Assembly (NCBI GenBank): GCA_017695065.1
Contig: JADILZ010000079.1
Location: 1-64,000, forward strand
DNA from: Candidatus Cryptobacteroides excrementipullorum
Lineage (GTDB): Bacteria > Bacteroidota > Bacteroidia > Bacteroidales > UBA932
Reading direction: 5' to 3'
DNA length: 64,000 bases
The stretch's first letter is position 1. Each line of letters opens with the position of its first letter. The position numbers and the translations under genes were made by a program. Below, piece after piece: positions 25,636-34,316 of this stretch. The notes beneath the pieces were generated by a model. It made no database searches. It was not told the origin of the DNA and saw nothing but the letters and a program-made list of their open reading frames with translations.

Positions 25636-26694
25636 TTTGATTTTGTACACATCCGTGGCGGTGTCCGTGTCCACAAAGACATGGATGCCGCCATCCTTGT
25701 CGAAGGCTATCCCGTTCAGGCTGGTACCGTCCGGTTTCTGCAGCACGACGTTCCTGTCCGTGCGGTGCTTCTTCTTGTCGTACCTGGCGATGAAGGTGTT
25801 CCCGTTGTGCGAATACGTGAAAATGAGATATGCTGGGGTCTCGTGCATCCGGCTGATCATGCCGGCGTACCGTCCTGCCCATTCCGGCTTCCGGGAATTC
25901 ATTATCATCTGATAGTCATATTCCATGTCGTATTCGCTTCCGGCATCCTTCTCCGGTGCGGGAAAGTCGTAATCTCCGAATGTGATGCGGTACAGTCCGT
26001 GTACCTGACCGTCAGGTGTGACTCTGTAGACGGTGTTCCTTATGCCGTTCCAGAAAAGCGCTGAACCGTCCGCTCCTTCTGCCACAAGGCCTGCCAGGTT
26101 ATATGCGCTGGTAAGTACCAGGTCTCCCGCCTGGCCTTTGAAGTTGAATTCCCTGTCAAGTGTTCCCAATGCGTATGCCTTGACTTCCGGGCCTCCTCCT
26201 TTGAATGTGAACCTGCAGAGCCATCCGTCTCCGAGTGTGGTGATGTCAGAGATGCTGTTCTGTTCCATGGCCCGGCTGAAGATGTATTTCCCGTCACCGG
26301 AGAATTTCATCAGCTTGTGTCCGTTGAAGTCCACTACCGCGACTTCATCCCCGCGGACGCAGAACGAGCTGCAGCCGATATATTCGTTGCCGGCCCGGCC
26401 GGTGTTGCCGATGTTGCCTTTCATCGACCCGTCGCTGCCGAACAAGACAAGCCTTCCCATGCTTGACAGGTAGTAGCCGCTGTCTGTGGCTTCAGCCCTG
26501 GTGATCATCCCTATTGCCGGTGTGTCCCCGTCTGCCTCGAGCGACACGTGACTGTATCCAGACAGGTCGATAGTCCCGTATTCTTCCGGATTGACTGTTA
26601 TCAATGTGAACCCTTCTTCTTCTCTGGGGGAGCATCCTGCGATGGCCAGGATTGACAATGCTGTGCATGACAATGCTTTCAGTGCGGTTTTCAT
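25630..26694 (-). CDS. Six-bladed beta-propeller lipoprotein
   Basis: A 354-residue predicted lipoprotein (signal MKTALKALSCTALSILAIAG, lipobox IAGC). The body is built of repeated four-stranded blades: GRLVLFGSDGSMKGNIGNTG, then ISVDFNGHKLMKFSGDGKYI-like repeats and a C-terminal GIAFDKDGGIHVFVDTDTAT blade. It resembles the Bacteroidetes 6-bladed propeller (BF3164-like) family found on cell surfaces and in polysaccharide or oligopeptide loci. Ligand unknown. It is monocistronic, with a recognisable promoter at 26723-26754 on the minus strand. Confidence 0.82.
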   Translation of the reverse strand: MKTALKALSCTALSILAIAGCSPREEEGFTLITVNPEEYGTIDLSGYSHVSLEADGDTPAIGMITRAEATDSGYYLSSMGRLVLFGSDGSMKGNIGNTGRAGNEYIGCSSFCVRGDEVAVVDFNGHKLMKFSGDGKYIFSRAMEQNSISDITTLGDGWLCRFTFKGGGPEVKAYALGTLDREFNFKGQAGDLVLTSAYNLAGLVAEGADGSALFWNGIRNTVYRVTPDGQVHGLYRITFGDYDFPAPEKDAGSEYDMEYDYQMIMNSRKPEWAGRYAGMISRMHETPAYLIFTYSHNGNTFIARYDKKKHRTDRNVVLQKPDGTSLNGIAFDKDGGIHVFVDTDTATDVYKIKL

Positions 26695-26722
26695 ATATGT
26701 GGCAGTTTCTTGGTATCCAGGA

Positions 26723-26754
26723 CAAAATTAAGGATATATTTTAAACTTTACAAT
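26723..26754 (-). promoter_or_regulatory. Bacteroidetes-type promoter for the propeller lipoprotein
   Basis: On the minus strand ATTG (26754-26751), 20 bases, TAATTTTG (26730-26723), 28 bp before the ATG. Just upstream (26755-26810) lies a GC-rich element containing GCCGAG twice (GCCGAGAGCAGAG and ATGCCGAGGCGCAGC on the minus strand), which I recall as a recurrent promoter-upstream sequence in Bacteroidales. Confidence 0.7.
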
Positions 26755-26813
26755 CACGCTGCGCCTCGGCATAGTCCGAACGGTTTCGTCCTCTGCTCTC
26801 GGCTTGCAGTTTA

Positions 26814-27042
26814 TTTTAACGTCAGTTCGACGAAATTATATTTAACAATATTATATTAAAAATCAATATTTTATCATTTATGACCGGATTTCTTACAGAA
26901 ATCCTGTCTGTCCACCCCCAGTCACCTGCGGTGACAGCCCCGGCGGGGCATGCGGCTCTGCTTCGCTGCGCCGGCACCTCCACTGCTTCGGTTTCCCGGC
27001 CGGAAACCTCGCTGACGTTCCGGTGCGGCCCTGTTGGGCCCT
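26814..27042 (-). repeat. Hairpin-mosaic dispersed repeat, inverted copy (copy 3)
   Basis: This is the reverse complement of 12767-13000 with about nine identical bases in ten. The tail motif CGTCGAACTGACGTTAAA lies at its left end, followed to the right by the AT-rich segment. Its hairpins are 26886-26904 (GGATTTCT-tac-AGAAATCC), 26921-26935 (GTCACC-tgc-GGTGAC), 26937-26949 (GCCCC-ggc-GGGGC), 26990-27008 (GGTTTCC-cggcc-GGAAACC) and 27027-27040 (GGCCC-tgtt-GGGCC). Stems equal those of copy 2 while loops differ. Its orientation points the tail toward the propeller gene. Confidence 0.92.
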
Positions 27043-27134
27043 ATTTTACCGCTTCTTTTTCCGAGGCCGGGGACTTTAAGGCAAAAAGCAAGCCATAAAG
27101 CCTGCCGCTCCTGCGGACTTCATGCATAATCCTC

Positions 27135-27150
27135 CGGTTCCACGGAACCG
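27135..27150. repeat. Tight GC-rich hairpin before queH
   Basis: CGGTTCC-ac-GGAACCG, a 7-bp perfect stem with a 2-nt loop, 50 bp before the queH start. The 157 bases between copy 3 of the repeat and queH otherwise show only a possible -7 box (TATGTTTG, 27168-27175) without a -33 partner. Confidence 0.55.
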
Positions 27151-27199
27151 CGGACGGAAAAAATATGTATGTTTGTGCCTCAATCCCGAATGTGATACA

Positions 27200-27805
27200 A
27201 TGAAAGAGCCTCTCATGATACAGGTGCCCGGAGGAGAGACCTCCGTCCTTCTCCACACATGCTGCGCCCCGTGTTCTTCCGCGATAGTGGAGTGTCTGAT
27301 GAAAAACGGGGTGACTCCGGTCATTTTCTACTGCAATCCGAATATCTATCCCGAGAAGGAGTACATGATAAGGAAGGAAGAATGTTCCCGTTATGCCCGT
27401 TCGCTCGGTCTTGAGATTGTGGATGCCGACTATGACCATGGGACATGGCTTTCAGCCATGAAAGGGCTCGAGAATGAGCCGGAGAGAGGGGCCAGGTGTC
27501 TCAACTGCTTCAGGCTGAGGCTCGGCCGTACCGCCCGTTATGCCCATGAACACGGGTTCAGGGTCATCACCACCACGCTTGCGTCCTCACGGTGGAAAAG
27601 CCTTGACCAGATTAACATGGCAGGAAGGGAGGCTGTTTCCGCTTACCCGGACGTGTCATGGTGGGACATGAACTGGAGAAAGGGCGGGCTGCAGGAGCGA
27701 CGGCTCCAGATAATCCGGGAGTACGGTTTCTATAACCAGCAATACTGCGGATGCGAATTCTCATTCAGGCAGGACGCGGCACAGGACAGGCCTGAAAGGA
27801 TCTGA
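27200..27805 (+). CDS. queH: Epoxyqueuosine reductase QueH
   Basis: A 201-residue iron-sulfur enzyme that reduces epoxyqueuosine to queuosine in tRNA wobble positions, the non-cobalamin alternative to QueG. The family cysteines are all visible: HTCCAPCSS near residue 20, CLNCFRLRL near 95 and YCGCEFS near 182. The SRWKSLDQINMAGREA segment is also typical. I choose the ATG at 27200, since the frame's extra 26 upstream codons run out of the hairpin region. tgt, which acts earlier in the same tRNA modification, is at 43.2 kb. Confidence 0.93.
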   Translation: MKEPLMIQVPGGETSVLLHTCCAPCSSAIVECLMKNGVTPVIFYCNPNIYPEKEYMIRKEECSRYARSLGLEIVDADYDHGTWLSAMKGLENEPERGARCLNCFRLRLGRTARYAHEHGFRVITTTLASSRWKSLDQINMAGREAVSAYPDVSWWDMNWRKGGLQERRLQIIREYGFYNQQYCGCEFSFRQDAAQDRPERI

Positions 27806-27866
27806 CATGGTCGTCCGTCATGGCGTGTTGCATATACGTGAGATGTGTCATTATTGCAGACTGCAA

Positions 27867-27916
27867 GAGGGTGAATTCTAAGTTAAATAAATTGTTTTAA
27901 CTTAGAATTCACCCTC
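27867..27916. repeat. Perfect 19-bp inverted repeat between convergent genes
   Basis: GAGGGTGAATTCTAAGTTA (27867-27885) and its exact reverse complement (27898-27916) are separated by 12 AT-rich bases. It lies between queH (+) and rubredoxin (-), where a bidirectional terminator would be expected. No T run follows on either strand. It may be a factor-assisted terminator, or the paired ends of a lost mobile element. Confidence 0.8.
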
Positions 27917-27937
27917 AGGATGAGTCCGGATACCTGG

Positions 27938-28099
27938 CTATTCCTCGACCTTGAAGTCTTCTTTGCCTACTCCGCAAAGCGGGCATACCCAGTCTGCAGG
28001 AAGGTCCTCGAATGCTGTTCCAGGCTCGATTCCGCTGTCAGGGTCTCCTACTGCCGGATCATAAACGTATCCGCAGATGATGCAAACGTATTTTTTCAT
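27938..28099 (-). CDS. Rubredoxin
   Basis: A 53-residue cytoplasmic one-iron electron carrier. Both knuckles are present: [18 protein letters not shown] (C-x2-C) and [13 protein letters not shown] (C-x2-C), which bind iron through four Cys. The length is that of classical rubredoxin. In anaerobes it donates electrons to peroxide- and superoxide-reducing enzymes. The neighbouring gene upstream on the same strand is superoxide dismutase, which suits an oxygen-stress role. The 48-bp gap would allow one transcript. Confidence 0.96.
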   Translation of the reverse strand: MKKYVCIICGYVYDPAVGDPDSGIEPGTAFEDLPADWVCPLCGVGKEDFKVEE

Positions 28100-28147
28100 C
28101 TTCTTTCTGATTAATTGTTAGTAAAAAATTCCAATGGATGTGATCCT

Positions 28148-28720
28148 TTAAAGTCTTTCGTCCACTTTTGCCCAGTCCACAAGCTGCCACCATGCCTCGA
28201 TGTATGCCGCACGCCTGTTCCTGTAGTCGATGTAATAGGCATGTTCCCAGACATCTATGGTCAGGAGAGGCTTGAGGCCCTTTGTAAGCGGGTTGCCTGC
28301 ATTCGGCTCCTGGAGAATGGAGAGCTTCCCCTCGGCATCTTCTGTCAGCCATACCCATCCTGAACCGAAAAGCGAGATTGCCGCCTTCGTGAACGCTTCC
28401 TTGAATGCCTCCACTGACCCGAAATTGTCAGTGAGGGCCTTGCCGAGCCTTTCCGGTATTGCGGGTGCTGACGGGGACAGGGTCTGGAAGAAGAAAGTGT
28501 GGTTCCATGTCTGGGCCGCATTGTTGTAAATGCCTCCAGTGGCTTTCCTTATTATGTCTTCAACAGGCATGTCCTCGTAAGGAGAGCCTTCTATCATCTT
28601 GTTAAGATTGTCTATATAGGTCTGGAGGTGCTTGCCGTAATGGTATTCCAATGTCTCTGCGCTCATGGCGGGAGCCAGAGAATATTGACTGTAAGGCAAT
28701 TCAGGTAATGAATGTTTCAT
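28148..28720 (-). CDS. sodB: Superoxide dismutase, Fe/Mn family
   Basis: A 190-residue cytoplasmic enzyme dismutating superoxide. The metal ligands are seen in order: His in LEYHYGKHLQTYID, His in NHTFFFQTL, then Asp and His in DVWEHAYYIDY. LFGSGWVWL is the typical pre-ligand block. Iron against manganese or cambialistic use cannot be settled by eye. A -7 box (TACATTTG on the minus strand, 28788-28781) lies 60 bp upstream without a clear -33 box. Confidence 0.95.
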   Translation of the reverse strand: MKHSLPELPYSQYSLAPAMSAETLEYHYGKHLQTYIDNLNKMIEGSPYEDMPVEDIIRKATGGIYNNAAQTWNHTFFFQTLSPSAPAIPERLGKALTDNFGSVEAFKEAFTKAAISLFGSGWVWLTEDAEGKLSILQEPNAGNPLTKGLKPLLTIDVWEHAYYIDYRNRRAAYIEAWWQLVDWAKVDERL

Positions 28721-28815
28721 GGTAATATGTCAGTTCCGGGGTGACCGGACGTTTATTGTGATTCTATTTCATGTATAACGCAAATGTATGTATAATTTAT
28801 ATCTTTTCCTACTCT

Positions 28816-29457
28816 TTATATGGGAAACCATACGAATACAGCGGCGTCCCATATGGCATGCGAAATCACGATGGTCCACAGTCTTTCGGGGAAAAGCCTG
28901 TAGAGCAGGCCCCAGAACAGTCCGGCTGTGAAGGCTGCGGCTACGAGCATGAAGTTACATGACGGCAGATGGATGAACGTGTACAAGGCAAGGGTTGCCG
29001 CGGCTCCTGCGTCCGGATTCCATTTTTCGGAAAGGGTGCGCTGGATGTAGCCCCTCCAGAAGAATTCTTCAGCCGGTCCCACAAGCAGCAGTAACAGGGT
29101 TGAGAGAAGCCATGCAGGGGTCTCTCCCTTTATCCCGTAAATCAGTTCGACCTGCGGTCTGGCGAATCCGAGTATCCATGACGATACCTTGTCCCCGGTC
29201 CAGAACACGCCCCACAGGATGGCGGCTGCCACCACTCCGCATACGATGTCCGCTGCCCTGAATTTCGCCGCTGTCCATAGTCCCGGGCATGAAATCCTTG
29301 CGTATGCCGTAAGTATGACTGCGGATACTGACATTGCTGCCCAGAAGTTCAGGTGCGGGGCTGTCCATCTGGAAAACATTATGAACCAGAGTGATGCGGC
29401 AATGATGACGGCTATGGCCGCTTTCATTCCTTTGTTATGCGTGACCTTTGCCGTCAT
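28816..29457 (-). CDS. CPBP family intramembrane glutamic protease
   Basis: A 213-residue polytopic membrane protein. The conserved CAAX-protease/bacteriocin-processing motifs are present: EEFFWRGYIQ (E-E-x3-R), FIHLPSCNFM (His) and SHAIWDAAVF (His). About six to seven hydrophobic segments are visible. Family members cleave membrane-bound peptides or confer bacteriocin immunity. The substrate here is unknown. Its start overlaps the end of menA by 4 bp, making it the last gene of the pflB-pflA-menA operon. Confidence 0.9.
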   Translation of the reverse strand: MTAKVTHNKGMKAAIAVIIAASLWFIMFSRWTAPHLNFWAAMSVSAVILTAYARISCPGLWTAAKFRAADIVCGVVAAAILWGVFWTGDKVSSWILGFARPQVELIYGIKGETPAWLLSTLLLLLVGPAEEFFWRGYIQRTLSEKWNPDAGAAATLALYTFIHLPSCNFMLVAAAFTAGLFWGLLYRLFPERLWTIVISHAIWDAAVFVWFPI

Positions 29458-30368
29458 AGAAGGTCTGCCAGTATGAAAGAGAGTGTGAGCAGCAGGGAGA
29501 ATACCATCTGCAGCTTTGCGGTCATCTCGTCAAGCGAGCTTATAGCGGCCATGCCTTCGGACTTTGCCTTGTGCATTGTCTTTATGTTCTGCCATGCCGG
29601 AATGGCGGCTGCGAGTGTGACAAGGCTCCACAGAGGGAATATCCCTGCTGCTGCACATGCCGCAACCCAGATGAACGGTACGGTGATTTCCGCATAATAT
29701 GCAATCCTCGAGCCCAGGGGTCCTATTTCCATGGCGAAGGTCCGGATATGCGCCCTCCTGTCTGTGGCTGTATCCCTGGTGTTGTTTGCATGGAGTATGG
29801 CCACTGTGATAAGCCCGACCGGGACGGCAAGCCAGAGGGAGCTGTATATTACTGTTCCGGCGGCGACATAGGATGTCCCCAGCATCGGAAGAATGGCATA
29901 GGTTATGAAAATGACCAGGTCTCCGAGAGCCCTGTACTTGAGGTACGGGTAGAGCAGCGTGCAGGCTATCCCTCCCAATCCTATCCACAGCAGGGGCCAG
30001 CCGGTGACTGCAAGCAGGACCAGTCCTCCAGCCACAGCCACGGCGAGAAGGGATAGTGAAAGCCTTTTAATCTCCTTGGGCGTGAATACCCCGCCTGTCA
30101 GGGTCCTGGCGCCGAAAGTGTCTTCGGCATCGACAGATTTCCTGAAATCGAAATAGTCGCTCCAGGTGTTTCCTGCCGCGTGGAAAAGTATGATGTTGGC
30201 AAGAGCCCATATCCCGTGGGCCCAGTTGATGCATGATGCCTGTCCATTGTCGCATCCGAACCACATAAGGTATCCGAGTGTGGTGACCACGGGCATCGCA
30301 GAAGCAGGGAAAGACCACGGCCTGACAGCGATGAGCCATTCCTTCAAAGTGTGTTTGCTGTTTTTCAT
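29454..30368 (-). CDS. menA: 1,4-dihydroxy-2-naphthoate prenyltransferase (UbiA family)
   Basis: A 304-residue membrane prenyltransferase attaching the polyprenyl tail to dihydroxynaphthoate in menaquinone synthesis. The first Asp-rich motif lies in NTWSDYFDFRKSVDAEDTFG (N-x-x-x-D-x-x-D form). The second is in the loop HANNTRDTATDRRAHIRT. Nine or so hydrophobic segments are visible. The start at 30368 matches the usual LKEWLIAVRPWSFPAS beginning. It is 13 bp after pflA and 4-bp coupled to the CPBP protease gene, an uncommon partner for pyruvate formate-lyase genes. Confidence 0.9.
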   Translation of the reverse strand: MKNSKHTLKEWLIAVRPWSFPASAMPVVTTLGYLMWFGCDNGQASCINWAHGIWALANIILFHAAGNTWSDYFDFRKSVDAEDTFGARTLTGGVFTPKEIKRLSLSLLAVAVAGGLVLLAVTGWPLLWIGLGGIACTLLYPYLKYRALGDLVIFITYAILPMLGTSYVAAGTVIYSSLWLAVPVGLITVAILHANNTRDTATDRRAHIRTFAMEIGPLGSRIAYYAEITVPFIWVAACAAAGIFPLWSLVTLAAAIPAWQNIKTMHKAKSEGMAAISSLDEMTAKLQMVFSLLLTLSFILADLL

Positions 30369-30381
30369 GGTGCCTTGGATT

Positions 30382-31143
30382 TCAGTTTGTAACCACACAT
30401 TCGAAATACTCCTTGAAGAGTCTTTCGGCCTTTTCCAGCTGTTCTTTCGTGTTCAGCTTCACGTCTTTCAGTCTGTATTCCTGCCCGAGTGACCGGTATT
30501 TGTTCACCCCGAGGGTATGGTACGGAAGGATTTCCACCCGCTGTATCATCCTGTATCCGCCGGAACGGCTCCCGTCCGGAAGTGTCCTGGACCCGAAATG
30601 CTCGCCGAGCGCCCGGATGTCTTCTTCGAAGTCCGTAAGACCAGGTACAAGTACATACCTGAGCCAGAATGGCTTGCCGTGCTCTTCGAGCCACTTGGCC
30701 GTAAGAAGGGTCTGGCTGTTGCTCCGTCCGGTCAGTTCTTCATGCCTCCGAGGGTTGAACTCCTTGACATCCAGCAGTACCAGGTCAGTGAGCTCAAGCA
30801 GCCTTTCCACGTGGAGATTCCATATGGCTCCGTTGGAATCAAGGCATATGTTTATCCCGTTCTTTTTAAGTTCTTTGACAGCCGGGATCAGTGCTTTCGC
30901 CTGCATCGTGGGCTCACCTCCGGAGAATGTGACCCCTCCGCGCTTCCCGAAAAACGGCTTCTGCCTTACTGCCATCTCGACTATTTCCCCGATTCCTGTC
31001 GGTTTTCCCCCTTCAGAGGGGATGGTGTCAGGATTCGCGCAATATAGGCACCTGAACGGGCAGCCCTGCAGAAAAATAACGAGCCGGAGACCCGGCCCGT
31101 CATATGTTCCCATCGATTCGTAAGAATGGACTTTAAGTTCCAT
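30382..31143 (-). CDS. pflA: Pyruvate formate-lyase activating enzyme
   Basis: A 253-residue radical-SAM enzyme that installs the glycyl radical on PflB under anaerobic conditions. The cluster motif is CPFRCLYC (C-x3-C-x2-C) near residue 29, preceded by GTYDGPGLRLVIFLQG and followed by the FSGGEP SAM-binding block. The start at 31143 places the family N-terminus MELKVHSYES first. It follows pflB by 47 bp on the same strand. Confidence 0.94.
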   Translation of the reverse strand: MELKVHSYESMGTYDGPGLRLVIFLQGCPFRCLYCANPDTIPSEGGKPTGIGEIVEMAVRQKPFFGKRGGVTFSGGEPTMQAKALIPAVKELKKNGINICLDSNGAIWNLHVERLLELTDLVLLDVKEFNPRRHEELTGRSNSQTLLTAKWLEEHGKPFWLRYVLVPGLTDFEEDIRALGEHFGSRTLPDGSRSGGYRMIQRVEILPYHTLGVNKYRSLGQEYRLKDVKLNTKEQLEKAERLFKEYFECVVTN

Positions 31144-31190
31144 GATTATCTTATGGTTTTGCATCCATGCCGTCAGCATGGGGCATGAAT

Positions 31191-33431
31191 CTACATTGAC
31201 TGGTGGAATGTCCTTGCTATCACTTCAAGCTGGTGTTCGCGGCTCAGCTTTGTGAAGTTCACAGCATAGCCGGATACCCTGATGGTGAGTTGAGGATAGT
31301 TCTCCGGATGTTCCATGGCATCCTCGAGCATCTCCCTGTTGAGGACGTTCACGTTCAGGTGATGAGCACCCTTGGTGAAATATCCGTCCATCATGGTCAC
31401 CAGGTTCTCAACCCTTTCCTCGGAAGTCGGACCGAGTGACTTCGGTACTATGGAGAACGTGTTGCTTATGCCGTCCATAGCATCGTGGTAGTCGAGCTTT
31501 GCCACAGAGCTGAGGGATGCTATGGCACCGTGAGCATCGCGTCCGTGCATAGGGTTGGCTCCCGGAGCGAAGGCTACGCCCTTCGCCCTTCCGTCAGGTG
31601 TGGCGCCTGTCTTCCTTCCGTACATCACGTTCGATGTGATGGTCAGGAGAGAAAGGGTAGGGGTGGCGTTCTTGTAGACAGGAAGCTTTCCGAGTTCGGA
31701 ACTGAAATAGTGTACGAGGTCCACTGCGATGCTGTCCACCTTGTCGTTGTCGTTCCCGAAACAAGGATATTCCCCTTCTATCGAGAATCCGTCTGTGAGC
31801 CCGTCCGCATTGCGGTGCGCAGTCACCTTGGCGTACTTGATGGCCGAGAGTGAGTCCGCCGCAATGGAGAGCCCTGCCACTCCGTATGCGAGGTTGATGG
31901 CCGGATCGGTGTCTATGAAAGCCATCTGCGACCTCTCGTAGTCATATTTGTCGTGCATGTAGTGGATGATGTTCATCGCCTCGTTGTAGACCCTTGCCAC
32001 TTCATGGAGCACTTTCTTGTAGTTGGTCACTACCTCCTCGAAATCGAGGACATCGCTCTTGAGAGGCTCTATGCCCTTGACCATGAGGGTACCTGTGTTC
32101 TCGCAACGTCCGCCGTTGATGGCCAGAAGAAGCGCTTTTGCAAGGTTGGCACGCGCCCCGAAGAACTGTATTGCCTTTCCTATGGCCTGGTAAGATACGC
32201 AGCATGCGATACCGTAGTCATCACATCCGCGTACATGGCGCATGAGGTCGTCGTTCTCGTACTGTATGGAGCTTGTGTCCACGGAAACCTTTGCACAGAA
32301 TTCCTTGAACCCTTCGGGAAGCTCAGGGCTCCAGAGCACTGTCATGTTAGGCTCCGGTGCAGGTCCGAGATTGTAAAGTGTCTGGAGAAAACGGAATGAT
32401 GTCTTGGTTACCTTCACCTTCCCGTCGTTGAACCTTCCTCCTATGGATTCGGTCACCCATGTAGGGTCACCTGCGAATATGTCATTGTATGACTGCATCC
32501 TGAGATGGCGGACCATACGCAGCTTCATCACGAACTGGTCGATGAGCTCCTGCGCGAAACTCTCGTCGATATTGCCGTGGTCAAGGTCATACTGGATGTA
32601 TATGTCTAGGAAAGAGGAAACGTTGCCAAGGGACATGGCGGCTCCGTCCTGCTCTTTCACGGCAGCGAGATATGCCATATATACCCACTGCACAGCCTCC
32701 TGCGCGTTGAGTGCAGGCCTTCCGAGCTCGAGTCCGTAGTATTCGCCCAGGACCTTGATCTCGTTAAGTGCGTGAATCTGCTCTGCCACTTCCTCCCTCA
32801 GCCTTATCCTGGCCTCGGTCATAGGTCCTGTCAGGTTGCCGAGGTCTTCCTTCTTTGCCTCGATGAGTCTGTCGGCACCGTAGAGGGCAAGCCTTCTGTA
32901 GTCTCCTATGATCCTTCCTCTGGAGTAGTTGTCCGGAAGGCCGGTGAGGAAGCCGAGAGACCTGAATTTCAGGATCTCGTCAGTATATACATCGAATACA
33001 CCGTCGTTGTGTGTCTTGCGGTAGTGGGTGAAAATCTCCTTGACCTTCGGGTCTATTTCCACTCCGTTCTCCCTGCATGCCTTTTCGGTGACGCGGAATC
33101 CGCCGAAAGGCTTGATAGCCCTTTTGAGAAGCTCGTCGGTCTGGAGACCTACGATAAGCTCGCAGTCCTTGTCGATGTAGCCGGCCTTGTGGGATGTGAT
33201 GGTGGAGATTGTCTTTGCGTCAATTGAGCGTACTCCGTTGTTCTTTCTTTCCTCTTCGAGGGCGCTCAGACACTCTTTCCACAGCTTGCTTGTGCGCTCT
33301 GACGGTCCTTTGAGGAACGATGCATCCCCTTCGTAAGGAGTTATGTTCCTGTAAACAAAATCCGACACGTCAATCTTGCGGGTCCACTCCCCGCCTTTGA
33401 ATCTTTCCTTGATTTCCATAAAATTTCCCAT
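31191..33431 (-). CDS. pflB: Formate acetyltransferase (pyruvate formate-lyase)
   Basis: A 746-residue glycyl-radical enzyme converting pyruvate and CoA to acetyl-CoA and formate in mixed-acid fermentation. The active-site cysteine pair is in [12 protein letters not shown] (about residues 409-411) and the glycyl radical is Gly721 in RVSGYAVNF. Length matches the true PFL rather than diol-dehydratase relatives. The gene leads a minus-strand operon with pflA, menA and a CPBP protease. A full Bacteroidetes promoter lies 12 bp before the ATG, so the 5' untranslated leader must be very short. Confidence 0.96.
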   Translation of the reverse strand: MGNFMEIKERFKGGEWTRKIDVSDFVYRNITPYEGDASFLKGPSERTSKLWKECLSALEEERKNNGVRSIDAKTISTITSHKAGYIDKDCELIVGLQTDELLKRAIKPFGGFRVTEKACRENGVEIDPKVKEIFTHYRKTHNDGVFDVYTDEILKFRSLGFLTGLPDNYSRGRIIGDYRRLALYGADRLIEAKKEDLGNLTGPMTEARIRLREEVAEQIHALNEIKVLGEYYGLELGRPALNAQEAVQWVYMAYLAAVKEQDGAAMSLGNVSSFLDIYIQYDLDHGNIDESFAQELIDQFVMKLRMVRHLRMQSYNDIFAGDPTWVTESIGGRFNDGKVKVTKTSFRFLQTLYNLGPAPEPNMTVLWSPELPEGFKEFCAKVSVDTSSIQYENDDLMRHVRGCDDYGIACCVSYQAIGKAIQFFGARANLAKALLLAINGGRCENTGTLMVKGIEPLKSDVLDFEEVVTNYKKVLHEVARVYNEAMNIIHYMHDKYDYERSQMAFIDTDPAINLAYGVAGLSIAADSLSAIKYAKVTAHRNADGLTDGFSIEGEYPCFGNDNDKVDSIAVDLVHYFSSELGKLPVYKNATPTLSLLTITSNVMYGRKTGATPDGRAKGVAFAPGANPMHGRDAHGAIASLSSVAKLDYHDAMDGISNTFSIVPKSLGPTSEERVENLVTMMDGYFTKGAHHLNVNVLNREMLEDAMEHPENYPQLTIRVSGYAVNFTKLSREHQLEVIARTFHQSM

Positions 33432-33442
33432 GATTACGGCCG

Positions 33443-33473
33443 CAAAGATAAATCTTATTTTTAATAATTCAAA
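33443..33473 (-). promoter_or_regulatory. Bacteroidetes-type promoter for the pfl operon
   Basis: On the minus strand TTTG (33473-33470), exactly 19 bases, TATCTTTG (33450-33443). Both boxes and the spacing match the consensus. Confidence 0.85.
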
Positions 33474-33738
33474 TCTGCTCCGTAAATCCGTCCGACAACC
33501 GGCATTGACATTCCTGGGAATCTGTCCCGATTTTCCTCAAAAAACCTTTTGAGGGTCTTTCACTGAAGGTGCGTCGCCTTACATCGGACCGTCAGGCATC
33601 TTTCAGTATTCATACAGATTCCTGGTCATATTGTAGCCATTTGTTGCCTTTATGTCGTCAGATTCCGGATAAACCGGAATCCTGTTCTGAAAAGCACGCT
33701 TTTTGATAGGTCACACGGCTTGTCCTAAAAACAACGAT
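33474..33738 (+). promoter_or_regulatory. Intergenic region with two hairpins before the lipid A operon
   Basis: Between the divergent pfl promoter and the glycosyltransferase start I see no gene. Two 8-bp perfect hairpins are present: 33535-33554 (CCTCAAAA-aacc-TTTTGAGG, followed by a pyrimidine-rich stretch) and 33661-33681 (GATTCCGG-ataaa-CCGGAATC). They may attenuate or stabilise the leader of the operon that starts at 33739. No full TTTG/TAnnTTTG promoter was found for this direction. Confidence 0.45.
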
Positions 33739-34086
33739 ATGAATCCGACTTCTGAATACGAATTGACTATCATAATACCTTTATATAATGAGGTGGAGAA
33801 CCTTCCGCGTCTCGAGGAAAGGCTGTCGTCATTCCTTCCTTCATGCATCTGCAAGGCCTGTGTCCTGTTTGTGGATGACGGCTCTTCGGACGGATCCGGT
33901 ACTGCTGTCAGAGAGATCTGTTCCAGACACAGGGACTTCTACTATATTGCCTTCTCGTGCAATGAGGGGCTCAGTGCGGCTCTGAAGGCAGGGATCGACT
34001 ATACCGGGTCCGCCTATGTAGGATATATAGATGCCGATCTGCAGACTGCGCCCGAGGATTTCAACCTCTTGCTGGAGCACATCCGT

Positions 34087-34095
34087 GGGGGGGGG
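34087..34095 (+). repeat. G9 homopolymer, first tract in the glycosyltransferase
   Basis: Nine G in frame as three Gly codons, after the family's catalytic Asp-rich motif. It is a potential slippage site. Confidence 0.9.
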
Positions 34096-34307
34096 TACAG
34101 TTTGGTTACGGGCATAAGGGCCTCCCGCAAGGACAGCGTCTTCAAACGCATCCAGTCCGGTATCGCCAACGGTTTCAGGCGGATGATGACACATGACGGT
34201 GCTCTTGACACCGGATGTCCTCTGAAGGTCCTGCATACTGACTGCGCCAAAAGGCTGCCTCTGTTCAAGGGCATGCACAGGTTCATCCCGGCTCTTGTCC
34301 TCCTTCA

Positions 34308-34316
34308 GGGGGGGGG
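34308..34316 (+). repeat. G9 homopolymer, second tract, site of the frameshift
   Basis: Nine G where eight would keep the downstream conserved transferase segment in frame. It lies 221 bp after the first tract in the same gene. Confidence 0.92.
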
